64,000 bases of DNA, taken from assembly GCA_009760885.1 (NCBI GenBank), contig CM019719.1, positions 27,399,084 to 27,463,083 of the forward strand. Direction: 5' to 3'. This document shows, piece by piece, positions 21,274-33,005 of the stretch; within the stretch, counting starts at the first letter, position 1; every line of letters starts with the position of its first letter. The notes beneath the pieces were generated by a model that saw only the letters and a program-made list of their open reading frames with translations, was not told the origin of the DNA and did not search any database. The position numbers were made by a program, and so were the translations under genes. The DNA comes from Achatina immaculata. Its lineage: Eukaryota > Mollusca > Gastropoda > Stylommatophora > Achatinidae.

Positions 21274-21822
21274 TAGTTATACTTGCTTCTAGAATATAGA
21301 CACTGCTGCGTTTTGTGAAGTTTGTAATGGTATAGAAATATTAAAGCGCGTGGGCTGTAGAAGATGTGTGGGGAAGGTTGGGGGGGGGGTGGGGGAGATG
21401 ATTAAAAAAGGGAGGTGATGAACCTCTGAGAAAGACGGCAAAATGCAGGACAGGAGGGTGAGGTTGTGGCTAAAGAACGTCTCAGTCCTTTATTTATTTA
21501 TGTAGATCCTATACATGATGTTTATTGGTCAAGAGAGATGACTAGTGATATCTATTTCTCCTTGTTACAACAGAGTAACAAGGGTTTAGAGAGATTTGAC
21601 CCCAGTCTGGTTTCTAGATATTAGATATTTCTACCGGTTGATCACCAATTGTCTGGAAATTAACGACCTGGAACTTCTTTAGTCCGGACAAAAGTGCGGT
21701 ATGTAGGTTTCTGGGTGGACACTAGGTAGAAGTGTGTATGCAGCCATTTTTTTACCATTTACATTGTATTTGTTGCTGGTGATTGCAACATTTTTGTGTG
21801 TGTGTGTGCTTTTTTTACCTTT

Positions 21823-21828
21823 AATAAA
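21823..21828 (+). terminator. Candidate poly(A) signal of VAChT
   Basis: AATAAA lies about 550 bases after the VAChT stop, followed by a T-rich stretch near 21845. It would give a 3' UTR of about 0.56 kb with a G-run near 21380 and a TG tract near 21795. An ATTAAA-like site nearer the stop (about 21339) is an alternative. Confidence 0.5.
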
Positions 21829-21849
21829 AATCTTCTACAGTCCATTTCT

Positions 21850-22153
21850 CCCTTTTTTTCAATAATCATTTTTAACCCAGTCATTTAGATCATCTGAAAC
21901 TTTCAATCAAGGATCCTATAATCCTGTAAAATCAGTGTTCAGTCCGCAGAGAGTTTTTAATTAACGAAACGGAACTGATTTTCTGCAATTATAGAGATTT
22001 CGTGACAGCTGCTTCGAGATCAGCAGTTCAGGGGCTCTGTTCGAGTTTTTGAGTCCCAGTCTACGCGGGCATATTCCACACAGATACAGATAACACATTC
22101 CACACAGATGCAGATAATGCTGATAAATTTTTACTGCCTAGGCTAGTCGCCTG

Positions 22154-22196
<43 letters not shown>

Positions 22197-22931
22197 CCAC
22201 TACTTCATTTGGCATTCTTATTTCAAGATAAGTCTACAGAACTGTCACTGCGTTGTTAAGAGAAAAGAGATATTTATTCTGAAGATTAATTGATCGTTAG
22301 TAAGAAAAAAGCTAGGTTGATAATTTGTACGGCTGTCCTCATTAGAATCTTCCACATTTAACTAAAACTGTATCGAATCTACACTGTGGCACGATAAGCT
22401 TACAATTGTCATTTACAGCCAAGATTCAGGGGAATGTTGTGTGAAGAAAAAAAACATGAACAGAATTTGAAATTTTATCAATATCTTTTTCGAACTGTAT
22501 CCATCAGCTTTGGTCACATTCGACGTAGTAACACCTCCAAGAGCATTCCTCTATGTCTGGAATAATCAGTCTATAATCCTAACAATGAGTGAAATTTGAC
22601 TCAGTTCGTATTCATCATCATCATCATGTAGTGCCATATCGCTCAAGGAAAATTGGCAGAATCAGTCTCCAGTGTTCTCAGCTCAAGTACAGAAGAACAA
22701 GAAATATTTGGTGGGAAACAGATGCAGCAGTATATATGACATTCATGAAATCTTTAACAGTCAAAATCAGAGTGTTTTACATTACGTATATGAAAATACA
22801 TTGTGTGCAAGACAGGTAGTGACACTTGTGTAAGTTTTTTTTCTTTTTTTTGCTCTGTATTGGTCGCATAAACATGGGCTGGGGAGAGAAAGATAGGAAA
22901 ATGAAAACAGAGAGAGTAAGTAGGAATAGAA

Positions 22932-22975
<44 letters not shown>

Positions 22976-24326
22976 AAGGCAAGATCTTACAGAGACAAGA
23001 CGTATAGCCCCGGTCACCCATGTGTAGAAATGGGTACCTGATTCCTTCTGGAGCTGGGAAAGGAAAGGGGACCAGATGTGATGCTGACCACATCACATTC
23101 TAGTTAAGTCACGGAAAATATAAGCACTAACATCATATCCCTAAAAATATCACATCAGACGGAAGGGAGATGTGTGTGCGCGCGCTATAACATGTTAAAA
23201 TAACTTACGTCATGTGAAAACCTTGTATATACTGGTCAAAGATTTGAAATATTATATGGTTACACTAAAGGAGAATGTGAAATGTTGCTAATAGGGATGT
23301 GAAATATTACGCACATGCAGGGAATTCAAATATCGCTGAAGACTGTAAGCATCGGTCAGACAAGTTAATAACAGTATGTCATAAGTTTGTAATCGATATG
23401 AAATGTTACAGTATGTCAAATGTTTGTAATGAGTATAAAATGTTACAAATGTTGACGTAAAAGTTTTGATAAATGTCGAGTACAGGTGTGAAGCACTACC
23501 TGCACACCCTAGTCAAGGACTGACTGTTACAGGTATACCTCTGTTTTGGAAGTGAGTTGTGATATACGCGTCATTTATGCACGAGTATAGAGCAAGCGGT
23601 GAGTCTTAAACTTTAAAATGTAAGACTTTCTAGTATATGAAGTGCAGCAGAGAAATCACTGTAATGTATGCGATATGTAATACGTATTACATTCACCAGA
23701 AATGTAAAAAAAATATGAAATGTAGGCCTGAAAAGATTTGCCACAGCGGCCTGCCATATTCTATTGTAGTAAAGATCAAGACAGTTAAAGAACTTGACAC
23801 AAAGATCTCACGATGCTTATTTTTTTTCATAAGGAGAGCAAGTGATCTGTGACAATGTCACTTTATAACTGACATAATTTAATAACAATGACTTACAGCA
23901 GAAAAATTAAAGATAGAACACTCTCGTATTTATTACATGTCTTACAATACTTCTTGTGAACATTCATTAATGAAAAAAGGCAATAAAGACTTAAATGTGG
24001 TTTCAAAAATAGATTTTAAAAAACCCAACCCCTTTTTTCTGTTTATTGGCTTATATTCTTCCCTTTCCTTTTTCTGCATCAGATCTGTTCACCGCGTCCT
24101 TGAAATCATTTTCCCCTTTCACTTCATCCAGAACCTTAATCTTAGTGCTTTGTCGACCTTTCACTTACCTCCTCCATTCATATCTTCGGTGTCACAGCAT
24201 TTATCACATATCACTTTTCCTATATTTAGTCCTTCTGAACATCACATTTCTCCATTCACGTGTGAGACTCTTATTCTAGAATTTTAAAAGTTCCAGATGA
24301 TCACTTTTATAGATTATCTAAAGTGT
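21850..24326. other. No gene; microsatellites
   Basis: It contains an AT tract at about 22158-22195, a short ATC run near 22612 and a GA tract at 22936-22972. The open frames here are short, or translate simple repeats. I looked for choline acetyltransferase exons on the plus strand and recognised none. Confidence 0.5.
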
Positions 24327-24458
24327 TGGCTACAAGGTAGTCTCCGTTTCTGAAACCGTGACAACAATCAGGTAGCTGGAAAGGACTGTCTTCTTGTACT
24401 CTGGACTAGTTCATAGGTACTCCAGCCGCCTCTTTACCTCCACTAGTGTAAAATGAAT
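24327..24458 (+). repeat. Flank duplicate, left copy
   Basis: Begins TGGCTACAAGGTAGTCTCCG and is a diverged direct copy of 27386-27520. Both run into the first units of the 38-bp satellite. Confidence 0.9.
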
Positions 24459-26275
24459 GAGAGTATGGTTTTCTACCATGACAGCTATGAGTATAAGATA
24501 GTATTGTTTTATACTGTGACAGCTACGAGTATAAGATAGTATTGTTTTATACTATGACAACTACGAGTATAAGATAGTATTGTTTTATACTGTGACAACT
24601 ACGAGTATAAGATAGTATCGTTTTATACTATGACAACTACGAGTATAAGATAGTATCGTTTTATACTATGACAACTACGAGTATAAGATAGTATTGTTTT
24701 ATACTATGACAACTACGAGTATAAGATAGTATCGTTTTATACTATGACAACTACGAGTATAAGATAGTATCGTTTTATACTATGACAACTACGAGTATAA
24801 GATAGTATCGTTTTATACTATGACAACTACGAGTATAAGATAGTATCGTTTTATACTGTGACAACTACGAGTATAAGATAACATTGTTTTCTACCATAAC
24901 AACTACGAGTATAAGATAACATTGTTTTCTACCATGACAACTACAAGTATAAGATAGCATGGTTTTCTACCATAACAACTACGAGTATAAGATAACATTG
25001 TTTTCTACCATGACAACTACGAGTATAAGATAACATTGTTTTCTACCATGACAACTACGAGTATAAGATAACATTGTTTTCTACCATGACAACTACGAGT
25101 ATAAGATAACATTGTTTTCTACCATGACAACTACGAGTATAAGATAACATTGTTTTCTACCATGACAACTACGAGTATAAGATAACATTGTTTTCTACCA
25201 TAACAACTACGAGTATAAGATAACATTGTTTTCTACCATGACAACTACGAGTATAAGATAACATGGTTTTCTACCATGACAACTACGAGTATAAGATAAC
25301 ATTGTTTTCTACCATAACAACTACGAGTATAAGATAACATTGTTTTCTACCATAACAACTACGAGTATAAGATAACATTGTTTTCTACCATGACAACTAC
25401 GAGTATAAGATAACATGGTTTTCTACCATGACAACTACAAGTATAAGATAACATGGTTTTCTACCATGACAACTACGAGTATAAGATAACATTGTTTTAT
25501 ACCATGACAACTACGAGTATAAGATAACATGGTTTTCTACCATGACAACTACGAGTATAAGATAACATGGTTTTCTACCATGACAACTACGAGTATAAGA
25601 TAACATGGTTTTCTACCATGACAACTACAAGTATAAGATAACATGGTGTTCTACCATGACAACTACAAGTATAAGATAACATGGTTTTCTACCATGACAA
25701 CTACAAGTATAAGATAACATGGTTTTATACCATGACAACTACGAGTATAAGATAACATGGTTTTCTACCATGACAACTACGAGTATAAGATAACATGGTT
25801 TTCTACCATGACAACTACGAGTATAAGATAGTATGGTTTTATACCATGACAACTACGAGTATAAGATAGTATCGTTTTATACCATGACAACTACGAGTAT
25901 AAGATAGTATGGTTTTATACCATGACAACTACGAGTATAAGATGACATGGTTTTCTACCATGACAACTACGAGTATAAGATAGTATGGTTTTATACCATG
26001 ACAACTACGAGTATAAGATAACATGGTTTTCTACCATGACAACTACGAGTATAAGATAGTATGGTTTTATACCATGACAACTACGAGTATAAGATAACAT
26101 GGTTTTCTACCATGACAACTACGAGTATAAGATAGTATGGTTTTATACCATGACAACTACGAGTATAAGATAGTATGGTTTTCTACCATGACAACTACGA
26201 GTATAAGATAACATTGTTTTCTACCATGGCAATTTCGAGTATAAGTTAGCATGGTTTTCTGTCATGACAACTATC
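24459..26275 (+). repeat. Satellite array, 38-bp unit, about 48 copies
   Basis: The core is ATGACAACTACGAGTATAAG; starts at 24981 and 25019 fix the unit at 38 bp. Variants occur in blocks: GTATCGTTTTATAC units on the left, ACATTGTTTTCTACC units in the middle, ACATGGTTTTCTACC and GTATGGTTTTATACC units on the right. Many units contain a dyad, CATGGT-TTTCT-ACCATG or AGTAT-CGTTTT-ATACT, that could form a short hairpin. Outer units are degenerate. Stops occur in every frame. Confidence 0.95.
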
Positions 26276-26578
26276 ATTGTCTTTAATAAACATATGTGTA
26301 TATGTTTTACTTTTACCTTATAAACGAAACAAATATAATGTTCTGAAATGTGTAAGCATTTATATCTGAGGGTTTGATTTGTGTTTTTAACCCCCCCCCC
26401 CCCTCAGATATCTGTGAGGATATCTGTGTCAATATCTGTGATAAGATCCTAGAAAGAAAACTAAGAATACAAAGAAAACGTCCAGAGTCATGCATCAGAG
26501 GATGTAGGAAAACAGACCATCATAATGTTCATGAACTCCTTGAAGACTGTATCAGATTCCAGAAGTGATCATGAAGGC

Positions 26579-26626
<48 letters not shown>

Positions 26627-27385
26627 GCATTATACTGCTCACAGCCCCTGCCCTGAACGGCTTCCTTGTGTTCCACTACGTTCGGCCTTCCAGTACGGCC
26701 ATTATTAGTTTACTTTGAGGACTGAGAACATGATGATGATGATGATCATCATGCTTTTGCATATTAAAAAAAATTGTCATAACTATTTTGATACTAAAGC
26801 CTTACTTGTGACAACAAACAGCTATGATACGCCACACTTTTTGGTAAATAGAGAAGGGTGGGAGAAATGATTTATAAAGAGATGGAGCCTATCGAGAAGC
26901 CATTTTATTAAGTAACCATGCCCGAAAAGAACCCATCTTAGCAGAGTTTCCATAAGAAATAATGTCTTTAATTACAAACTCTCCACATGCCATCAGCCTT
27001 TAAGATGAATGAAGCTAAAGAGATTCCTTGCAGCAACAACAATCCCTAGGATCACATTTTAGACCTAACCCGAGTGGTTCCCAAATTTATCGGGGTGCTG
27101 CCGCCCCTCTGATTACCAAGCCACAATCCGGCGCCTACAAAAACAATTTTCGCTAAATTTATTATGATATTCCCAGTAGCTGCCTTTTCTCTTACACCTA
27201 TCCTCCCCGCCGTCGGCATCTTCGTCACTCCAAGATGGACCCATGAACTGATTTACTCTGCGGCTGAATTCTTACAGCTCTTTTGCCATTATTTTCTTCT
27301 GTTTTCTCAGCCATCTGGAACATGCGCTAAGTTGTCCTCATGTCTGTCACAAGAACTAGCTCCATCTAACTGAGCAAGGTCTTGC
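26276..27385. other. No gene; microsatellites and one hAT-type end
   Basis: It holds a C run at 26390-26403, a TC tract at about 26580-26624 and a short GAT run near 26730. GAGTGGTTCCCAAATTTATC at about 27073 resembles one end of a hAT-type MITE, with no matching partner end. Nothing coding. Confidence 0.45.
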
Positions 27386-27588
27386 TGGTTACAAGGTAGT
27401 CTCCGTTTCTGAAACCATGACAACCATCAGGTAGTTAGAAGGGACTGTCTTCTTGTACTCTGGACTAGTCCATAGGTACTATAGCATCCTCTTTATCTCC
27501 ACTAGCGTATAATAACTAATAGTATGGTTTTCTACCATGACAACTACGGATATAGGATAGCATGGTTTTCTACCAGTATAAGATAATT
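27386..27588 (+). repeat. Flank duplicate, right copy, with under two satellite units
   Basis: Begins TGGTTACAAGGTAGTCTCCG and aligns with 24327-24500. It continues into one to two 38-bp satellite units and then leaves homology at about 27588. It shows what the locus looks like without array expansion. Confidence 0.88.
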
Positions 27589-27714
27589 TGTATCCACACT
27601 TGGTTTCACATCCTGGTCAGCTGTTGCCCGACTTTTTAATATAGAATGGTCTCTCCATGGCTCTGAAGAACATGGGCCAAGGTTATATTATTCTGTGCTC
27701 TCAGTTTCAGTCTC

Positions 27715-27890
27715 TGCTCTGTAGAACCTTATCCTTCCACGTCAGTATCTTCATATGTGGATGCTCAATTTCGTCTCTGTAGAACTTTATCCTTCCACGT
27801 CAGTATTTTCATATGTGGATGCTCAATCTCTGCTATGTAGAACTTTATCCTTCCACGTCAGTATCTTCAGATGTGGATGCTCCTTCCTTC
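27715..27890. repeat. Tandem repeat, 58-bp unit x3
   Basis: CTTCCACGTCAGTA recurs at 27734, 27792 and 27850, a strict 58-bp period, with CATATGTGGATGCTC in each unit. Confidence 0.85.
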
Positions 27891-28255
27891 CTGGAGACTG
27901 TTAATGGCACCAGCCACAGTAAAATTAAGAACATAAGAACATGTAAATTCATACACGATCAATGGAGCTTAAGATGTTAAGACAAATCATCAGTCAAAGA
28001 ACTGTTCCTAATAACGATTGGATAAATATACTCACTCAAAATAACACAAGCTTACAGGCATTTTATTTGTAATAATTTTAACACTCGCAGGTGGAAGTTA
28101 TGAGCAGGAGATAGAAGTTTTATTGTTAAAATGTTTTATTTTGTAAGTAAATGATATGTTTCTTTCCTTTCACTTGAATGTGAATATATCACAAATTTGT
28201 TTATGTTTCATGTATTTATTTATTATAATTCCAATTAGTCTGACGATGTTAACTA
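27891..28255. other. No gene recognised
   Basis: AT-rich sequence with no repeat or coding signal that I can see. Confidence 0.5.
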
Positions 28256-28352
28256 CTTTAGACTTCAATAGTTTTTGATAGCTGTGGTGATATCTTTTGA
28301 TAGCTGTGGTGATATCTTTTGATAGCTGTGGTGATATCTTTTGATAGTTGTG
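28256..28352. repeat. Tandem repeat, 22-bp unit x4
   Basis: Four units of TTTTGATAGCTGTGGTGATA, the last with one change. Confidence 0.9.
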
Positions 28353-28536
28353 GTGATATCAGATACAGTGTCTCATATACTACGCCATCATCTCAAAAGA
28401 TAAAAAAAAAACTATCTACAGACATTTTTTTTTTCATGTGATATTCTTAATGTCAACCAGGCATCGCCACCAACGGGCACTGTCCTGGCCCCACGTGTAT
28501 TCCTGTTGCAATAATTTAGACCTCGCACCAACGACT

Positions 28537-28721
28537 TGGAAGGGTACATAACGGGAAAAAGAAAGAGAGGAAGACCAAGGCGAAGATGGCTGCAAGACAT
28601 CGTTGATGATCTGCAACTGGATGCAGCAGCGGCAGGCCATCTTGCTCACAACCAAGAGGCCTACAGGAGAGAGCTGTTAGGGAGGCAAAGTTCCGCAAGG
28701 GACATGCAAATGAATGAGTGA
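28537..28721 (+). pseudogene. Short 5'-truncated RTE-1 copy
   Basis: It encodes EGYITGKRKRGRPRRRWLQD through the GHLAHN and MQMNE-like C-terminal blocks, with a GAAT tail. An exact 10-bp target-site duplication ACCAACGACT lies at 28527-28536 and 28722-28731. It is 185 bp long and has one frame change near the end. Confidence 0.92.
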
Positions 28722-28731
28722 ACCAACGACT

Positions 28732-29063
28732 GACAACCCGACAAGGTCAAGGACGACAGAGGTCATGCCACTGTGGCCACTCCGAAGAATGATGTAGAAC
28801 TGGTTAATAAAATGGCTAGATTAAAGGAGAGGCTGGAGCAGACTCGATGGAGAATTTATGTTCATAGAAATAAACGTGCAAGAGAACGTTTCATGTTTGT
28901 ATCAAGCGTGCAGCCGTGCATAGACTGAGCGTCGTGGCCTTGGTGTATATAACATCCATAAAGTAATACATTTATTGAAGGCTTGCGAGGTAAGGAATTC
29001 ATTTGTTTTATAACAACATTATTTCGTGGTTGCAGAGAGGTAAACGCAGCTTAATGGCCACAC
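28732..29063. other. No gene recognised
   Basis: About 330 bases between the RTE copy and the MITE. I see nothing definite in it. Confidence 0.5.
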
Positions 29064-29320
29064 CAGTGGATCTCAACCTTTTTTTCATTGTAGCGGATCT
29101 TGAAGACAACGATGATTCTTTGCGAGAACTAGACCACCCCCCCCCTTCCCCACTAACTCCCCCAACCCCACTCTCTCCCCGAACACTTCTTCGCCACCTG
29201 CTTTTAAATTTAAAAAATCTGCACATCTTTCTTGTATTACATAATTTAAATACTTTACACCAACCCCTCCCTCCATATATCCCTTCACGGAGTCTGTGGA
29301 CCCCACGCTGAGAACCACTG
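29064..29320. mobile_element. hAT-type MITE, 257 bp
   Basis: Inverted ends CAGTGGATCTCAACC (29064) and CTGAGAACCACTG (ending 29320). The inside is C-rich near 29137-29180. Flanking 8-mers do not match. It belongs to the same end class as the element at 17511-17700. Confidence 0.75.
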
Positions 29321-30616
29321 GTCTGTACCATTATCTTTCACTGATTATCAGGTATACACTTTATGAATCTTGCAATTCCTCCTCTAGGAGCTGGAGCATA
29401 TCACAGTAAGTTGTTTTCATGCTTCTGCCTTGTGTGACACGTTTTCACGAAAAGCACTTTATGCCGGAAAGTTCACTTTGTATAAAAGTGCGGAAACGTT
29501 GAACTTTGATAAAACTATAATTTGCCAGACATTGATTATTAAGTAAAAACAGCTTTCAAAGAAGTTATTGTGAAATTTCAATACAACATAAATTAAACTG
29601 ATTTTCTCAAAACAGTCATATTTCTTTTCTCATATGAAATAGAATAAATTTTGACACATTCTATTTCAACACTTAAAAAAAAAACCGTAGGGTCTTTAAA
29701 GACGTTCTTTAGGATACAACAGTCTTGATACTTTACAATGAAGACATAAATGCCATTTTATACTGTCGCGTCACATAAGCACTTGTGATTCGGTTCAAAT
29801 TACTTGTTTTATTGACGTACGAATAAGTACAAAATGCTTGAATCTCTTGGCTGTCTTATTGCACAAGGTTTAAAATAACTGATTCTCTATGGGACACTGA
29901 TGCAGTGAATGTATTCGTTTATATATGATAGTATTGATGAAAACTGGAACAAAATTTTCTTATAGAGAACAATGAACAATGAACTCCTTTGATACTGGAA
30001 CAAATTCCAAACAGGAAAAAAAAAACTAGATCATTTGTTATTTGTTTTCATACAAGTCAGTCATGACTAGATTAGAACGTATATTTGGTTGCATGTTGAT
30101 ACAATCTCTGTCTGCTAATGGATATTGTAAATTGGTACAGTTATTAACCTGTGAAAAGTATATGGTATATTGGTAAATCATTATCTGAGGAGGCATATTG
30201 CACATAGGTGCAACTTTTACGTGTATATTTTACTTGTGTATAAAGCACTTGTTGTGAGGAGTTAGTTGACTATAATTTTTTTTCCATTTTTTTCTCTTGA
30301 AAGTTCATGTTCAATTTGGATTTATTAAAAGCTTAATAAACTTGCTTCCATCTTGGAAGTAGATTATTTGTTCATGTCTTGTCACTCTTTGTGATTTATT
30401 GTTGAAAGACGTTTTTTGTTGTTGTTGTTGTTGTTGTTGTTGCATCGTCTGTGTTCTGTGAATGTTTGATCCCAGATTTGATCGTTTATCTGCGTGTTTT
30501 TAGTTTCTCGACTATGTTATCGATTGCGAACCTAATAAAATGCTGTTTTGTTATTTATGTCCAATGTAAAATGTCAAGTGCTTTATGTTTGAAGATGTTT
30601 CTCTCATGGTGTTTGT
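29321..30616. other. No gene; AT-rich, (GTT)n
   Basis: A TTG/GTT triplet run lies at about 30416-30442. Otherwise plain AT-rich DNA without coding or repeat signals. Confidence 0.5.
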
Positions 30617-30744
<128 letters not shown>

Positions 30745-30885
30745 CGCCCGCCCGTCCGTCCGTCTGTCTGTCTGTCTGTTTGTCTCTGTCTGTCTGTCTG
30801 TCTGTCTGTCTCTATCTGTCTGTCTCTGTCTGCCTGTCTGTCTCTGTCTGTCTGTCTCTGTCTGTCTCCGTCTGTGTGTCTGTTT
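30745..30885. repeat. (CTGT)n-rich compound microsatellite
   Basis: CCGC/CCGT units grade into CTGT and CTGTCTCTGT units. It follows the TATC run without a break, suggesting one array with point-mutated sub-blocks. Confidence 0.92.
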
Positions 30886-31689
30886 CTGAAAATATCCCAG
30901 CTGCCTGTTAACGTCTTGCGAGTTTCTGTTTATGATCATACAGTTATAACAAACGGATATTTTGTACACTTTCTCTCTAATTATTCTCTGCTCACATAAA
31001 GCACTAAGCAAAGCTTTGTGAGCGTCTTATTCTAATCTCTAATTAACTTTACCCTCGTATCGCTAAGCTTGTTACTTCTGCACTTTTCGTTATTTTGTGT
31101 ACTCACTACTTCTGCTCTCTTCGTTATTTTGTGTACCTACCACTTCTGCTATTTAGATTGTTTTACTCGTTGCCATGGAGACGACCTAGGGCCTCCGTCG
31201 GAAAGAAAAGCATCGTTTAGATAAGCCTGATAATTAATTGCCGCCATTAATCGTGAAAATTATGTCCCAAACAGAATCTTTTTTTTTTTGTGTGCTTCTT
31301 TTGTGAATGAAAAAATATGGAGTTGGGTGGTGTGTGCGCATGCTGGTGGCATGCCACTTTCTTTTATAGACGTTCTATGGAAAAGATTCATTTTAAACAT
31401 TAATACGATTTTAAAACTTGCTTTTCGAAATGTGGCACGGACAAAAGAAACGGATGTGGAGTCCTTATTTGCTGAACTAGAAAACAGACATAAAAAAAGG
31501 GAATTAAAGAAGTTCTATGTGCTTGCTGTGGTTCAAGAGAATGGGGAGGAGTTCCAAAGATGGAACGTCCCGCTGTTTCAGCTGGTGATGTTGATGAGAC
31601 CCTTCGGGTGAATACGATTCCAAAGTTGGCACAAGCGGATGTCGTCTTGAGGCTACTTCCTGCAATATTTTTAGTTTTACAGGATGTGT

Positions 31690-31766
<77 letters not shown>

Positions 31767-31884
31767 AATAGTTTAGAGGTAAGGCGCAGTCGCTACTACC
31801 TGTGGTCAATAACCTGATCATCATTTTAACATGTGCTGCTGCTGAATAACACTGACCACTATTAACGTCCCTTTCAATAATGGC
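30886..31884. other. No gene; (TG)n(AG)n tract
   Basis: A TG tract followed by an AG tract lies at about 31684-31763. Near 31070-31140 an ACTTCTGC...TTCGTTATTTTGTGTAC segment is present twice. An open frame of 107 codons (31288-31611) has no recognisable domain, and I leave it uncalled. Confidence 0.45.
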
Positions 31885-33005
31885 CATCAGTCTAACCTTC
31901 CTACTAAAGACTTCACTTTTAGTACTGGTCACAAGTCCAACCTACCTACTAAAGACTTCACTTTTAGTACTGGTCACAAGTCCAACCTACCTACTAAAGA
32001 CTTCACTTTTAGTACTGGTCACAAGTCCAACCTACCTACTAAAGACTTCACTTTTAGTACTGGTCACAAGTCCAACCTACCTACTAAAGACTTCACTTTT
32101 AGTACTGGTCACAAGTCCAACCTACCTACTAAAGACTTCACTTTTAGTACTGGTCACAAGTCCAACCTACCTACTAAAGACTCCCCTTGCAGTACTGACC
32201 GCCAGTCTAACCTACCTAGTAATGGCATCCCTTTCAGTACAGACCACCAGTCCAACCTACCTAGTAATGACGACTTTTTCAGTACTGGCCAACAAACTAA
32301 CCTACCTGGTAATGATGTCCTTTTTAATACTGGCCACTACTCTAACCTACCTATTAAAATGACATTCCTTTCAGTACTGGTAACCAGTCTAACCTACCTG
32401 GTCACCAGTCATAACTACTTACTAATGACGTCCTTTTCAGTACTGGTCACTAGACTAACCTACCCACTAATTACGCCCATGGTCATAGTGACCACCAGGA
32501 TAACCTACCTACTAATGACGCCTATGATAATATTGACTACCTAGATAACCTACCGATTAATAACGCCCATTGTAATATTTACCACCAGGATAACCTATCT
32601 ACTAATGTCCCCCATTGACATATTGACCACCAGACTAACCTATATACTAATTACGCCCATGGTAATATTGACCACCAGGATAACCTACCTACTAATGACG
32701 CCCATTGTAATATTGACCACCAGGATAACCTACCTACTAATGACGCCCATTGTAATATTGACCACCAGGATAACCTACCTACTAATGACGCCCATTGTAA
32801 TATTGACCACCAGGATAACCTACCTACTAATGACGCCCATTGTAATATTGACCACCAGGATAACCTACCTACTAATGACGCCCATTATAATATTGACCAC
32901 CAGGATAACCTACCTACTAATGACGCCCATTGTAATATTGACCACCAGGATAACCTACCTACTAATGACGCCCATGGTAAAATTGACCACTAGGGTAACC
33001 TACCT
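31885..33005 (+). repeat. Satellite array, 45-bp unit, about 25 copies, two subfamilies
   Basis: The left half has nearly identical units with AAAGACTTCACTTTTAGTAC. The right half has units with ATGACGCCCATTGTAATATT. Both share the ACCTACCTACTAA core and the 45-bp period, and the middle (32200-32650) holds intermediates. As 45 is divisible by three, frames of 160 and 183 codons encode hydrophobic 15-residue repeats such as TSPTYLLKTSLLVLV and TRITYLLMTPIVILT. I regard these as repeat translations, not a membrane protein, because there is no start, splice or conservation evidence. Confidence 0.92.

Noticed and set aside
24459..26275. CRISPR-like regular array
   Set aside because: Units are contiguous with no unique spacers, and the context is animal DNA.
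31288..31611. 107-codon frame with a charged C-terminal half
   Set aside because: No recognisable domain; the length is within chance expectation for 64 kb.
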